From assembly GCA_030681195.1 (NCBI GenBank), contig JAUXXJ010000004.1:372001-436000 (forward strand): 64,000 nt of DNA, read 5' to 3'. The DNA is from Rhodocyclaceae bacterium (GTDB lineage: Bacteria; Pseudomonadota; Gammaproteobacteria; Burkholderiales; Rhodocyclaceae). Every line of letters begins with the position of its first letter. Position 1 is the stretch's first letter. The translations under genes were made by a program, and so were the position numbers. A model generated the notes under the pieces. The model made no database searches and was not told the origin of the DNA. It was given only the letters and a program-made list of their open reading frames with translations. This document shows, piece by piece, positions 46,230 to 54,912 of this stretch.

Positions 46230-47011
46230 GCGACGCGGCACACCTGCTGGTTCACGACGCGGTCGACATTTCGCACGGCGTCATTCTCTACCTCGAAGGC
46301 ATCTCCGTCAGCTTCGACGGCTTCAAGGCGCTCAACGACCTGAACTTGACCATCGACGCCGGCGAATTGCGTTGCATCATCGGCCCCAACGGTGCCGGCA
46401 AGACGACGATGATGGACGTCATCACCGGCAAGACGCGACCGGACGAGGGCCGCTGCTTCTTCGGCCAAACCATCGACCTGACGACGCTGCGCGAGGCCGA
46501 GATCGCCCACGCCGGCATTGGTCGCAAGTTCCAGAAGCCGACCATCTTCGAGAATCTCAGCGTCTTCGAGAATCTCGAACTGGCGCTGAAGATGGACAAG
46601 CGCGCGCGCACCAGCCTGTTCGCCTGGCTGATGGACGATCAACGCGACAAGATCAGCGACACACTGAAACAGATCCGTCTCGACCACGAAGCGGAGCGCC
46701 CCGCCGGCCTGCTCTCGCACGGGCAGAAGCAGTGGCTGGAGATCGGCATGCTGCTGGTGCAGGACCCAAAGCTGCTGCTGCTCGACGAGCCCGTCGCCGG
46801 CATGACCGACGACGAAACCGCGCGCACCGGCGAGTTGTTCAAGTCACTCGCCGGCAAACATTCCCTCGTCGTCGTCGAGCACGACATGGCCTTCATCGAA
46901 CAACTCGGCGGTAAGGTGACGGTGCTGCATGAAGGCGCGGTGCTGGCCGAAGGCGACCTCGCCACCGTGCAGAACGACGAGCGCGTCATCGAAGTGTATT
47001 TGGGGCGCTGA
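46226..47011 (+). CDS. urtD: urea ABC transporter, ATPase UrtD
   Basis: The 261-residue ATPase has Walker A GPNGAGKTT, signature LSHGQKQWLEIGMLL and Walker B LLLLDEPVAGM, with the UrtD/LivG-type variant signature. The ATG at 46226 is coupled to urtC. Confidence 0.93.
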   Translation: MSDAAHLLVHDAVDISHGVILYLEGISVSFDGFKALNDLNLTIDAGELRCIIGPNGAGKTTMMDVITGKTRPDEGRCFFGQTIDLTTLREAEIAHAGIGRKFQKPTIFENLSVFENLELALKMDKRARTSLFAWLMDDQRDKISDTLKQIRLDHEAERPAGLLSHGQKQWLEIGMLLVQDPKLLLLDEPVAGMTDDETARTGELFKSLAGKHSLVVVEHDMAFIEQLGGKVTVLHEGAVLAEGDLATVQNDERVIEVYLGR

Positions 47012-47012
47012 T

Positions 47013-47783
47013 ATGTTGATCGTTCAAAACCTCAACCAGTATTACGGCGGCAGCCACATCCTGCGCGACCTCTCTTTCGACGCGCCGGTCGGCAAGGTGA
47101 CCACCCTGCTCGGCCGCAACGGCGTCGGCAAGACGACCCTGCTCAAGTGCCTGATGGGCCTCGTCCCGGCGAAAACCGGCAGCGTGCAATTTGAAAACAA
47201 GGACATCACCACCCTGCCCTCACACGCCCGCGTGCGCGCCGGCATCGGCTACGTGCCGCAGGGCCGCGAAATCTTCCCGCGCCTCACCGTCGAGGAAAAC
47301 CTGCTGATGGGCATGGCCAGCCTGAGCGCGAAGGCCAAGCTGCCCGAACGCATCTTCGAACTTTTCCCCGTCCTCAAGAGCATGCTCAAGCGACGCGGCG
47401 GCGACCTCTCCGGTGGCCAGCAACAACAACTCGCCATCGGCCGCGCGCTGGCGCTCAACCCGCGCCTGCTGATCCTCGACGAGCCGACCGAAGGCATCCA
47501 GCCCTCGATCATCAAGGACATCGAACGCGCCATCCGCGTCGTCGCCAACAGCCAGCCAAATCTGGATGCCGCGAAGAAATCGGCCGAACGTCAGGAAGTG
47601 ATGGAAGCGATCCAGAAAGTCGCCGCCACTGGCGAAGTCGCCATCCTGCTGGTCGAGCAATACTACGACTTCGCCCGCGCCCTGGCCGACCAGTATCTCG
47701 TGATGGAACGCGGCGAGATCATCAAGCGCGGTGCCGGCGCGGACATGGAGAAGGACGGCGTGCGGGAACTGTTGGCGGTGTGA
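47013..47783 (+). CDS. urtE: urea ABC transporter, ATPase UrtE
   Basis: The 256-residue ATPase has Walker A GRNGVGKTT, signature LSGGQQQQLAIGRAL and Walker B LLILDEPTEGIQPSI. An insert around residue 185 (NSQPNLDAAKKSAERQEV) is longer than in many UrtE proteins. It ends the operon. Confidence 0.93.
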   Translation: MLIVQNLNQYYGGSHILRDLSFDAPVGKVTTLLGRNGVGKTTLLKCLMGLVPAKTGSVQFENKDITTLPSHARVRAGIGYVPQGREIFPRLTVEENLLMGMASLSAKAKLPERIFELFPVLKSMLKRRGGDLSGGQQQQLAIGRALALNPRLLILDEPTEGIQPSIIKDIERAIRVVANSQPNLDAAKKSAERQEVMEAIQKVAATGEVAILLVEQYYDFARALADQYLVMERGEIIKRGAGADMEKDGVRELLAV

Positions 47784-47823
47784 TGAACCGTAAGGAAAAT
47801 CGGGCCAAGCGGCACCGCTGATC

Positions 47824-47846
47824 GCCGTCGCACCAACGCCGACTTT
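47824..47846 (-). repeat. dispersed repeat, degenerate copy 14 (after urtE)
   Basis: Three mismatches to the consensus, intergenic, 41 bases past urtE. Confidence 0.65.
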
Positions 47847-47928
47847 CGGGGGGCAACTCTCGACCCGAAACGGAAGTAGCGAACTTGCGAATCCGGATGT
47901 TTAACGCCGCTGATGCGCTGGTTATTTA

Positions 47929-48300
47929 CTACTTGCGTGGCTCCCTCCAGTGGTCAACTTTTCCTTCGTAAAAAACGACTCTGCCACCATTCTGGTAATG
48001 CCAACTTACGAGGTTGCCACCGTCCACCCGGTGCGGCTCACCAAGTATTTTTTGCACATCGCTAGTGCTCATGTCTTTGTACAGCTTTCTCCAATTCATT
48101 ACTGCTTTCCAACCATCGTGCGATGTAACGGATTCTTGGGCATTGCCAGGATTGCTTAGCAAAGACTCCAGTTTCGATAGCCGAAGCTTGATCTCCCGAA
48201 TCTCTCTTTCCATCTGAGCAACACGATTGCCCTCTTGCGCATTCGCATTCAAGGCGAATGCCAAAAAAATACATCCAAAGATTGAAATGGTTCTAAGCAT
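47929..48300 (-). CDS. exported small protein with coiled coil and SmpA/BamE-like domain
   Basis: The 123-residue product has a signal peptide (ISIFGCIFLAFALNANA), a short coiled coil (about 27-50, QMEREIREIKLRLSKLESLL), and a C-terminal segment (WRKLYKDMSTSDVQKILGEPHRVDGG...) with the BamE/SmpA pattern of a short helix followed by a strand pair. It lacks a lipobox. Base composition is clearly lower in GC than its neighbours. Function unknown; cell-envelope location is likely. Confidence 0.65.
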   Translation of the reverse strand: MLRTISIFGCIFLAFALNANAQEGNRVAQMEREIREIKLRLSKLESLLSNPGNAQESVTSHDGWKAVMNWRKLYKDMSTSDVQKILGEPHRVDGGNLVSWHYQNGGRVVFYEGKVDHWREPRK

Positions 48301-48360
48301 GGCATCCCTCTCCCATTAAACATAATTACTTTTTCGCAGCCCCTACAGGATGTTGCTGCG

Positions 48361-48735
48361 TTAGCCCCTGCCAAGCGCAATAAACACGACCACAGCAATT
48401 ACAGCGACCATTCCAATAGCAATGGCAATCCTTCTCTGCAGCTTTTCGATGCGCACGATCAGGCTTGCATTCTGCTCGGCCAGTTTTTTGATCACTTGCG
48501 CAGATTGTTCAATTTCCGCATCCAGTCTGGCAATCGACTTCTCGTGCTCTGCAAGCATTCGTTCAGACGGGGTCAGGGAGGGAGTGGATAGTTTCCCTTC
48601 TGAATGCCCGCTATCAGGCGTTTTTTTTCGGACGCCATCCCACAGCTTCTCTGCACCTTCAAGTACCGCGGGAGCTGCTTTGACAACATCTCCCCATGGA
48701 ACTGCTTTTAGCAAGGTAACCCATGGAATAGCCAT
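48361..48735 (-). CDS. small tail-anchored coiled-coil membrane protein, unknown
   Basis: The 124-residue protein has an N-terminal hydrophobic-rich part, a central coiled coil (about 55-100, LAEHEKSIARLDAEIEQSAQ onwards) and a C-terminal membrane helix (AIAIGMVAVIAVVVFIAL). I recognise no family. It lies upstream of the previous gene on the same strand (60 bases apart) in the same lower-GC patch, and the two may be co-transferred. Confidence 0.55.
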   Translation of the reverse strand: MAIPWVTLLKAVPWGDVVKAAPAVLEGAEKLWDGVRKKTPDSGHSEGKLSTPSLTPSERMLAEHEKSIARLDAEIEQSAQVIKKLAEQNASLIVRIEKLQRRIAIAIGMVAVIAVVVFIALGRG

Positions 48736-49062
48736 AAATTGATTCCAAGTTCATGATGACAATAAGACAATCCGCAATTTTCACGGACAACCCTGTACCC
48801 AAGTCTCACGGGAAACCCCGGAACAGATAGTCAGGATACCCGGTGTCTGTTAAGTCAGGCGGCGAGCAACTGGCGGAAGACCCCGCGCCAGTTGGCGGCG
48901 TCGAGATCGCTACCGACGCCGAAGGTAGGTAGTTTGTCGTGGCCGAGTTGGCGCATGCGTTCGCTGGCTTTGCCGCGCAGCAGGTCGATCAGGTGGCCGG
49001 CTAGGTTTTACGGGGCTCTTACATGCAGATGCGCTGGTCGATGCTGGTTCAGTAACCGCTGA
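48736..49062. other. gene-free 327-base stretch containing a recQ fragment
   Basis: Apart from the recQ-derived piece at 48859-49001, the stretch shows no reading frame or hairpin that I can support. It joins the lower-GC small genes to the hybrid-kinase locus and looks like a recombination junction. Confidence 0.6.
48859..49001 (-). pseudogene. 143-base fragment of a second recQ
   Basis: This segment aligns without gaps to 53018-53160 of the intact recQ, with about 11 mismatches by eye (roughly 92% identity), same strand. The frame is still open and reads [21 protein letters not shown], with most changes silent or mild (for example [12 protein letters not shown] versus SDLDAANWRGVF). It therefore looks like a leftover of a diverged, once functional paralogue or an imported allele, not a recent copy. 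Confidence 0.85.
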
Positions 49063-51816
49063 TTATCTACGCAACACTGCCACCAGCTTGCCGATCTCGT
49101 CCTCCAGGGCTGCCAGCAGCGGCGGTAGCGCCCCCTGTTGGCCGGCCTTGGTCAGTACTTCCATTTCGGCGGCGCGCCGCTCGGCCGGTTGTGCGCCAAA
49201 GGCGGCGAGCGTGCCCTTCAGGCCATGGGCGCGGCGCATGGTTTCTTCGGTATCGCCGTTGGCGATTGCATCGCGCAGGCCGCCCAGCTCGTTTTCATGG
49301 AGCTCCAGAAAGGCCGGCGCGAGAATCTCGATTATCTCGGCATCCATGCCTGCAACGGCCGCTGCATAGTCGAAAGTCGGCGCTGGCAGGACGGCACACC
49401 CTGCTTCGGGCACGGCAGGGGATTCCGTTATCTGCCGGGATGCCGACGTGGTCGAGGTCAGCTGACGTAACTTGTTGGCCAACTCGTGCTGAGTGATCGG
49501 CTTGCTGATGTAGTCGTTCATGCCGGCGTCGAGGCAGGCTTCGCGGTCGCCTTGCATCGCGTTGGCGGTCATTGCCATGATCGGTACGCGCGTCTTTCCG
49601 TGTTCGGCCTCGTCGGCGCGAATCAACTGGGTCGCTTCAATCCCTCCCATCACCGGCATCTGCATGTCCATCAGCACGACGTCGTAACACTCGCCGCCGC
49701 ACATGCGATTCACAGCCTCCTGGCCATGAACCGCTAGCGTGACCTTGTGTCCCCACTTCTCCAGCAGGCGGATGGCGAGCTGCTGATTGATCGGGTTGTC
49801 TTCGACCAGTAGCACATTGAGGGTGTCGGCGCTGCTTTGCGCCTGGGAAACGGCGGGCCGGGGCGGCGCGACGGTGGCTTCGGCCAAGCCGAGCGCGCGC
49901 TTGACGGCCGCCAGCAAATCGATATCGGTAATCGGCTTGGTCAGATAGCCGCGCAATTGCAGGGCGCGGGCACGCTCGGCATCGTCTTTCAGCGGACCAG
50001 AAGAGAGAATCAGCATGGGCGTGGTTTTCAGCTGCGGCTGCTCGCGCATCCACGTGGCCAGCGTGATGCCGTCCATTTCCGGCATGTGCTGGTCGAGCAG
50101 CACCAGGTCGGGAAGGTAACTTTGCTGGCCGCACAGCGCTTGGGCTTCTGCTCCGGAGCTGGCGGCGACGGCCTTCATGCCCCAGCGCGTCAATTGGCGC
50201 AGGAAGATTTCGCGATTTACGGCATTGTCATCCACCACCAGCACCTGCTTGTCGACCAGTTGCTCGGTCGCCAGCGGTGTGGTCGGCGTGTCATCCACAC
50301 CGAGCACCAGAGTGAACTGGAAGGTGCTCCCTGTGCCGAGTTCGCTATCGACGCTCATGTGACCGCCCATCAATTCGACCAGGCGACTGGAAATTGACAA
50401 ACCGAGGCCGGTGCCGCCGTATTGGCGGGTGGTTGAAGCGTCGGCCTGCGCGAAGGCCTCGAAGATGCTGTCGAGCTTGTCGGACGAAATGCCAATGCCG
50501 CTGTCGCGCACAGCGACTTGCAGCGTGGCAGTAGTGTCGGTGCGCGCTTCGACGGCCAGGCTGGCGATGATTTCGCCACTGTCGGTAAACTTGACGGCGT
50601 TACCGATCAGGTTGATTAGCACCTGGCGCAAGCGCGTCGGATCGCCCAGCACATGCTGCGGCACATCGTCGGCAATGTCGCAGATCAGTTCCAGGCCCTT
50701 CTGGGTAGCACGCGGGCCAAGGGCCTTGAGCGTTTCGGAAACTGTCTGACGCAACTCGAAGCCCACCCGTTCAAGCATCAGCTTGTTGGCCTCGATCTTC
50801 GAAAAATCGAGGATGTCATTGAGGATGCCCAGCAGCGACTCGGCCGAGCTCTTGACGATTTTCATGTACTCCTGACGTTCGTCCTCGCTGCTGGCATCGA
50901 GGGACAGATCGCTCATGCCGATGATGCCGTTCATCGGCGTGCGAATCTCGTGGCTCATGTTGGCCAGGAAGTCACTCTTGGCGCGACTGGCGGCTTCGGC
51001 AGCGGCACTTGCCTCAGCCAACTGTTTCTTCTCGCGCAGCAGCAGCCGGAAGGCGGCCTGATTGCGCTGCACTAGCCAGAAAATGACTGCGAGCGTAAAT
51101 GCGAAGAAGAACAGCACCGCCACGATCAGTGGCGCCCGCTGGTTGAGGTTATCGTTTCCAAACATTTCGGGTAGCAGGGTAACGACCTGGATGCCGCGAA
51201 TGTCGCCGATCTTCCAGTCACGCTTGGGTGATTCCGGGTGGCTGTTGTGACAGGCCACACAGTTATCGCTGAGGCGAACCGGCACGGCATATTCATAAAT
51301 GGTGCGACTCTGCTTTTCAGTCATCCGCGAAAACGATGTCTGGGCCGTGGTCTGGAAGTGGCGTGTCGCTTCGCGATCGAAGTCGGTGAGGAAGCGGCCT
51401 TGCCGTGCCGGGAAAGGGTGTTCACTGACCAGGCGCATGCTCACGTTCACCTGGCGGCTATTCAAAAACTGGATCAGGTCTAACGACAAGGTGGCCGGGA
51501 TCGGTACCGCATGGGCCTTGCTTTGGTATTCGTGGGTGATCTCGATGCCGCTGCCGCTGATCTTGCTGAGGATCACCTGGTTGTAAAAGTCGCGGAAGGT
51601 GAGGATGGAATTGGAATAGGCTTCGGCGATTTGCTCAAGGGCTTTCTGCTCGTTGCGTTGGGCATTGCGGTATTCGATAAACAGCACGGCACTCGCAAAC
51701 ATCAGGGCGCCGACGACCAAAATGGCGATCAATCCCGGGGTCAGGCCACGCGCCATGTCCGCGTGGTTGCTGGCCGGCTTGCCGGTGCGCTTGGGTGCCG
51801 ACGCGGTCTGCGTCAT
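49063..51816 (-). CDS. hybrid sensor histidine kinase with periplasmic haem-binding (CxxCH) sensor
   Basis: The 917-residue protein has, in order, a membrane helix, a periplasmic DUF3365/Tll0287-like sensor with haem motif CVACH (186-190), a second helix (about 229-249), HisKA with H289 ([11 protein letters not shown]), HATPase_c, two receivers (about 520-635 and 670-790) and an Hpt domain with H864 ([13 protein letters not shown]). The haem suggests redox or gas sensing. ATG 51816 is preferred; a TTG at 51834 would overlap the upstream gene. The dispersed repeat (49373-49395) is read as AVLPAPTF in the receiver-Hpt linker. No output regulator lies beside it. Confidence 0.85.
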   Translation of the reverse strand: MTQTASAPKRTGKPASNHADMARGLTPGLIAILVVGALMFASAVLFIEYRNAQRNEQKALEQIAEAYSNSILTFRDFYNQVILSKISGSGIEITHEYQSKAHAVPIPATLSLDLIQFLNSRQVNVSMRLVSEHPFPARQGRFLTDFDREATRHFQTTAQTSFSRMTEKQSRTIYEYAVPVRLSDNCVACHNSHPESPKRDWKIGDIRGIQVVTLLPEMFGNDNLNQRAPLIVAVLFFFAFTLAVIFWLVQRNQAAFRLLLREKKQLAEASAAAEAASRAKSDFLANMSHEIRTPMNGIIGMSDLSLDASSEDERQEYMKIVKSSAESLLGILNDILDFSKIEANKLMLERVGFELRQTVSETLKALGPRATQKGLELICDIADDVPQHVLGDPTRLRQVLINLIGNAVKFTDSGEIIASLAVEARTDTTATLQVAVRDSGIGISSDKLDSIFEAFAQADASTTRQYGGTGLGLSISSRLVELMGGHMSVDSELGTGSTFQFTLVLGVDDTPTTPLATEQLVDKQVLVVDDNAVNREIFLRQLTRWGMKAVAASSGAEAQALCGQQSYLPDLVLLDQHMPEMDGITLATWMREQPQLKTTPMLILSSGPLKDDAERARALQLRGYLTKPITDIDLLAAVKRALGLAEATVAPPRPAVSQAQSSADTLNVLLVEDNPINQQLAIRLLEKWGHKVTLAVHGQEAVNRMCGGECYDVVLMDMQMPVMGGIEATQLIRADEAEHGKTRVPIMAMTANAMQGDREACLDAGMNDYISKPITQHELANKLRQLTSTTSASRQITESPAVPEAGCAVLPAPTFDYAAAVAGMDAEIIEILAPAFLELHENELGGLRDAIANGDTEETMRRAHGLKGTLAAFGAQPAERRAAEMEVLTKAGQQGALPPLLAALEDEIGKLVAVLRR
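49373..49395 (+). repeat. dispersed 23-base repeat, copy 15 (in hybrid kinase)
   Basis: Exact match to the consensus, antisense to the gene, in the linker before the Hpt domain. Confidence 0.9.
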
Positions 51817-51820
51817 CGGT

Positions 51821-52528
51821 TCAGGACTCGCCAAATTCGTTGTTGTCTGCGTGGGGCTGACTGTGGCGCATCCAGAACAACCAGCCGAGCAGAAGCAGGA
51901 GGATGAGTTGAATCGACTGCGTGATCAGCAGGGCGGCGTGAATGTAGCCCTCGCCACGGGTCGATTTATCCAGCACCGGGGTACGGTCGGTATAGATTTC
52001 GGCGACGCCGATGATCATGCCCGCCTGATTGCGGATGGGGATGTAGCTGGCGACCAGATCCTTGTCAAAAACGTCGCCGTCAATGGCCGAAAACTTGCCA
52101 CGGTGCGTGATCTGGCTGCCGGGAATACCCTGCGCGGCGGACTGGAAGCCCGGGTTATCGTGCTTATCCTCGCCGATCTGTGCGCGCTCGGTCGAATACA
52201 CCGTCATGCCGTTCATCGCATAAATCTTCACCTTCATGATGTCGGTGCCGAACATGAATTTGCGAATGGTGCGGTCGGTGGTGTCGAGCGCTTCACCCGC
52301 AAGCGGTTCGCCACGCTTGCCGGCACCCTCCAGCGCGAGCGGCTCCGTCAGCCGCGGATAGACCTCGTTGATGAACAGCTTGGTCACCGTAGTGTTGGCG
52401 GCTTGCGTGGCCTCGGAAACCACTTCACCCACTGCCGCATTGGTCTGCCCCTCCAGAACCCAGTGCTGCACGGGCAGGAGAATGACGAGGATAAGAATAA
52501 TCAGAAGCGGTAGGCGAGCATAGGACAT
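51821..52528 (-). CDS. membrane sensor protein coupled to the hybrid kinase
   Basis: The 235-residue protein has an N-terminal membrane helix, a periplasmic part of about 165 residues with a double-Cache-like ending (VASYIPIRNQAGMIIGVAEIYTD) and a second helix near 200-220. There is no signalling domain. It directly precedes the hybrid kinase on the minus strand, so it probably supplies an extra sensory input or accessory subunit. No close family recognised. Confidence 0.65.
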   Translation of the reverse strand: MSYARLPLLIILILVILLPVQHWVLEGQTNAAVGEVVSEATQAANTTVTKLFINEVYPRLTEPLALEGAGKRGEPLAGEALDTTDRTIRKFMFGTDIMKVKIYAMNGMTVYSTERAQIGEDKHDNPGFQSAAQGIPGSQITHRGKFSAIDGDVFDKDLVASYIPIRNQAGMIIGVAEIYTDRTPVLDKSTRGEGYIHAALLITQSIQLILLLLLGWLFWMRHSQPHADNNEFGES

Positions 52529-52598
52529 GGGCTGTTCCAGTTCATGAAAGACTGCAAAATCACATTATGAAGCTAATCGGTGGCCTGCGATCACCGCT

Positions 52599-52621
52599 GC
52601 CACCCCACCCGCACCGACTTT
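52599..52621 (-). repeat. dispersed repeat, degenerate copy (recQ 3' end)
   Basis: Five mismatches to the consensus; it ends at the recQ stop codon. Marginal on its own. Confidence 0.35.
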
Positions 52622-54438
52622 TACTGCAAGGCCATGCGCTTGATCAGCACCAGCAAGTCCGCCCCGTAGCGCTCGGCCTTGGCTTGGCCGATGCCGGGCA
52701 CGTCGAGCAGGTCGTCCGGGGTGGTCGGCGGGCGGTCGGCGAGTTCGTGCAGGGTTTTGTCGTGGAGGATGACGTAGGCGGGCACGCCTTGGGTTTTGGC
52801 TTGCTCGGCGCGCCAGGCGCGCAGGGCATCAAAGAGGGGCGGGTTATTGCTGGCTTGCGGTGTGGCGGATGATCTGCGCCGCTCATGGCGCCGTCCTGCC
52901 AGCGCCGACATTTTCTGGCGGCGCATGGACAGTGTGGCCTCGCCCTTCAGGACCGGGCGGGCAGCGTCGGTGAGCTTGAGCGCGCCATAGGCTTGCGCAT
53001 CGGCATGCAGCAGGCCGGCGGCGAGCAACTGGCGGAAGACCGCGCGCCAGTTGGTGTCGTCCAGATCGGTGCCGACGCCGAAGGTGGGCAGCTTGTCGTG
53101 ACCGAGTTGGCGCATGCGTTCGCTGGCTTTGCCGCGCAACAGGTCGATCAGGTGGCCGGCGCCGAAACGCTGGCCGGTGCGCAGGATGGCCGACATGGCT
53201 TTCTGTGCAGCGACGGTGCCGTCCCACAACTCGGGCGGCGTGAGGCAGGTGTCGCAGTTGTTGCAGCGCCCTTCGCGGACTTCGGCGAAATAGGTGAGCA
53301 GGCGCGTGCGGCGGCATTCGGCGGTTTCGCACCAGGCGAGCAATGCGTCGAGCTTGCCTCTTTCAATACGCTTCTGTTCTTCGCCGGCTTCCGATTCGTC
53401 GATGCGCTGGCGATGGATCACCACGTCGTTGAGGCCGTAGGTCATCCACGCTTCGGCGGGCTCGCCGTCACGGCCGGCGCGGCCGGTTTCCTGATAATAG
53501 GCCTCAAGACTTTTCGGCAGGTCGAGGTGGGCGACGAAGCGCACGTCGGGCTTGTCGATGCCCATGCCAAAGGCGATGGTGGCGACCATGACGATGCCAT
53601 CCTCGCGCAAGAAGCGCTGTTGGTTCCGGGTGCGCACATCCGCGCCGAGACCGGCGTGGTAGGGCAGCGCGGCGATGCCCTGGGTGTTGAGCCAGGCGGC
53701 GGTTTCGTCGACCTTCTTGCGCGAGAGACAGTAGATGATGCCGGCCTCGCTGGGGTGGCCGGCGAGAAAGTCGAGCAACTGGCGACGTGGATTGTCGCGG
53801 TCGACCACGGTGTAACGAATGTTCGGCCGGTCGAAGCTGGAGAGGAAGATGCGCGCCTCTTCCAGCCCGAGGCGGGTGCGGATTTCGCGCCGCGTCAGCT
53901 CATCGGCGGTGGCGGTGAGGGCGATGCGCGGCACGGCCGGGTAGCGTTCGTGCAGCACCGAGAGCTGGATGTATTCCGGGCGAAAGTCGTGGCCCCATTG
54001 CGACACGCAATGCGCCTCGTCGATGGCGAACAGGGCGAGTTTCTGGTCCGCGTTCAGGCGGTCGAGCAGAGTGAGGAAGCGCTCGGTGAGCAGACGTTCC
54101 GGCGCGACGTAGATCAGGTCGAGTTCGCCGGCCAGCAATTGCTTTTCGGTACTGCTGGCGGTGGCAAAGTCGAGCGAGGAATTCAGGAAAGCCGCACGCA
54201 CGCCGGCCTGGTGCAGCGCCTCCACCTGATCCTGCATCAGCGCGATCAGCGGCGAGACCACGACGCCGACGCCGGGGCGCAGCAGGGCGGGAATCTGGTA
54301 GCACAGCGACTTGCCGCCGCCGGTGGGCATCAGCACCAGCGCGTCCTTGCCCTGGGTCAGGTGATCGATGATTTCTGCCTGCGGCCCGCGAAAGGCCGGG
54401 TAGCCGAAAATCTGGCGCAGGATGTCGAGAGCAGTCAC
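52621..54438 (-). CDS. recQ: ATP-dependent DNA helicase RecQ
   Basis: RecQ unwinds DNA in recombinational repair. The 605-residue protein has Walker [13 protein letters not shown] in [15 protein letters not shown], the helicase motif [14 protein letters not shown], zinc-binding cysteines ([17 protein letters not shown]), the RQC winged helix, and a C-terminal HRDC domain. The dispersed repeat (52890-52913) supplies KMSALAGRR at about 509-516 in the RQC-HRDC linker. It is divergent from the rhodanese gene. Confidence 0.95.
   Translation of the reverse strand: MTALDILRQIFGYPAFRGPQAEIIDHLTQGKDALVLMPTGGGKSLCYQIPALLRPGVGVVVSPLIALMQDQVEALHQAGVRAAFLNSSLDFATASSTEKQLLAGELDLIYVAPERLLTERFLTLLDRLNADQKLALFAIDEAHCVSQWGHDFRPEYIQLSVLHERYPAVPRIALTATADELTRREIRTRLGLEEARIFLSSFDRPNIRYTVVDRDNPRRQLLDFLAGHPSEAGIIYCLSRKKVDETAAWLNTQGIAALPYHAGLGADVRTRNQQRFLREDGIVMVATIAFGMGIDKPDVRFVAHLDLPKSLEAYYQETGRAGRDGEPAEAWMTYGLNDVVIHRQRIDESEAGEEQKRIERGKLDALLAWCETAECRRTRLLTYFAEVREGRCNNCDTCLTPPELWDGTVAAQKAMSAILRTGQRFGAGHLIDLLRGKASERMRQLGHDKLPTFGVGTDLDDTNWRAVFRQLLAAGLLHADAQAYGALKLTDAARPVLKGEATLSMRRQKMSALAGRRHERRRSSATPQASNNPPLFDALRAWRAEQAKTQGVPAYVILHDKTLHELADRPPTTPDDLLDVPGIGQAKAERYGADLLVLIKRMALQ
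52890..52913 (-). repeat. dispersed 24-base repeat, copy 16 (in recQ)
   Basis: One mismatch (AAATGTC subtype), sense to recQ, read as MSALAGR between RQC and HRDC; GGCGC/GCGCC arms are present. Confidence 0.85.
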
Positions 54439-54492
54439 AGGTAGGGGAGCAGCGAGGTAGGCGGCGGATTATAGGCGGTGGCATAATCAGCG

Positions 54493-54502
54493 CCCCCCCC
54501 CC
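54493..54502. repeat. C10 homopolymer in the recQ-rhodanese intergenic region
   Basis: Ten consecutive C residues lie 26 bases before the rhodanese start and 54 bases before recQ. Such tracts slip easily during replication and could alter promoter spacing. Confidence 0.9.
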
Positions 54503-54528
54503 AAATGATTCATGCACAGGAGAGCAAA

Positions 54529-54909
54529 ATGGCCGTCACACCGCACGACCTCGTGGTCGAAGCCAAATCACAGATCAAGGAAGTTGTCACTGCTGAAGCG
54601 CAAGCCCTGCTCGGCAAGCGCGTCATTATCGACGTGCGCGAGTATGACGAATACGCCGCCGGCCACCTGCCCGGCGCGATCAATATCCCGCGCGGTGTGC
54701 TGGAGTTCAAGATCGGCATGGTGCCCGAGTGCGCACGCAAGGATGGCGCCTTCCTGATCTACTGCCGTACCAGCGGCCGTGCCGCCCTGTCGGCGGTGCA
54801 ACTGCAGAAGCTGGGCTACAGCGACATCCTCTCGATGGCCGGTGGATTCGACGCCTGGAATACCGAGCAGCGGCCCACCGAGAAGCCTGAACAGATTAAT
54901 TTTGAGTAA
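54529..54909 (+). CDS. rhodanese-domain sulfurtransferase
   Basis: The 126-residue cytoplasmic protein is a single rhodanese domain (VIIDVREYDEYAAGHLPGAINIPRGVLEF) with the active-site cysteine in IYCRTSGRAALSA. The ATG at 54529 follows AGGAGAG; the in-frame ATG at 54505 lacks a site. Its role in sulfur transfer fits the organism's sulfur metabolism, but its neighbours are DNA-repair genes. Confidence 0.9.
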   Translation: MAVTPHDLVVEAKSQIKEVVTAEAQALLGKRVIIDVREYDEYAAGHLPGAINIPRGVLEFKIGMVPECARKDGAFLIYCRTSGRAALSAVQLQKLGYSDILSMAGGFDAWNTEQRPTEKPEQINFE

Positions 54910-54912
54910 GGT

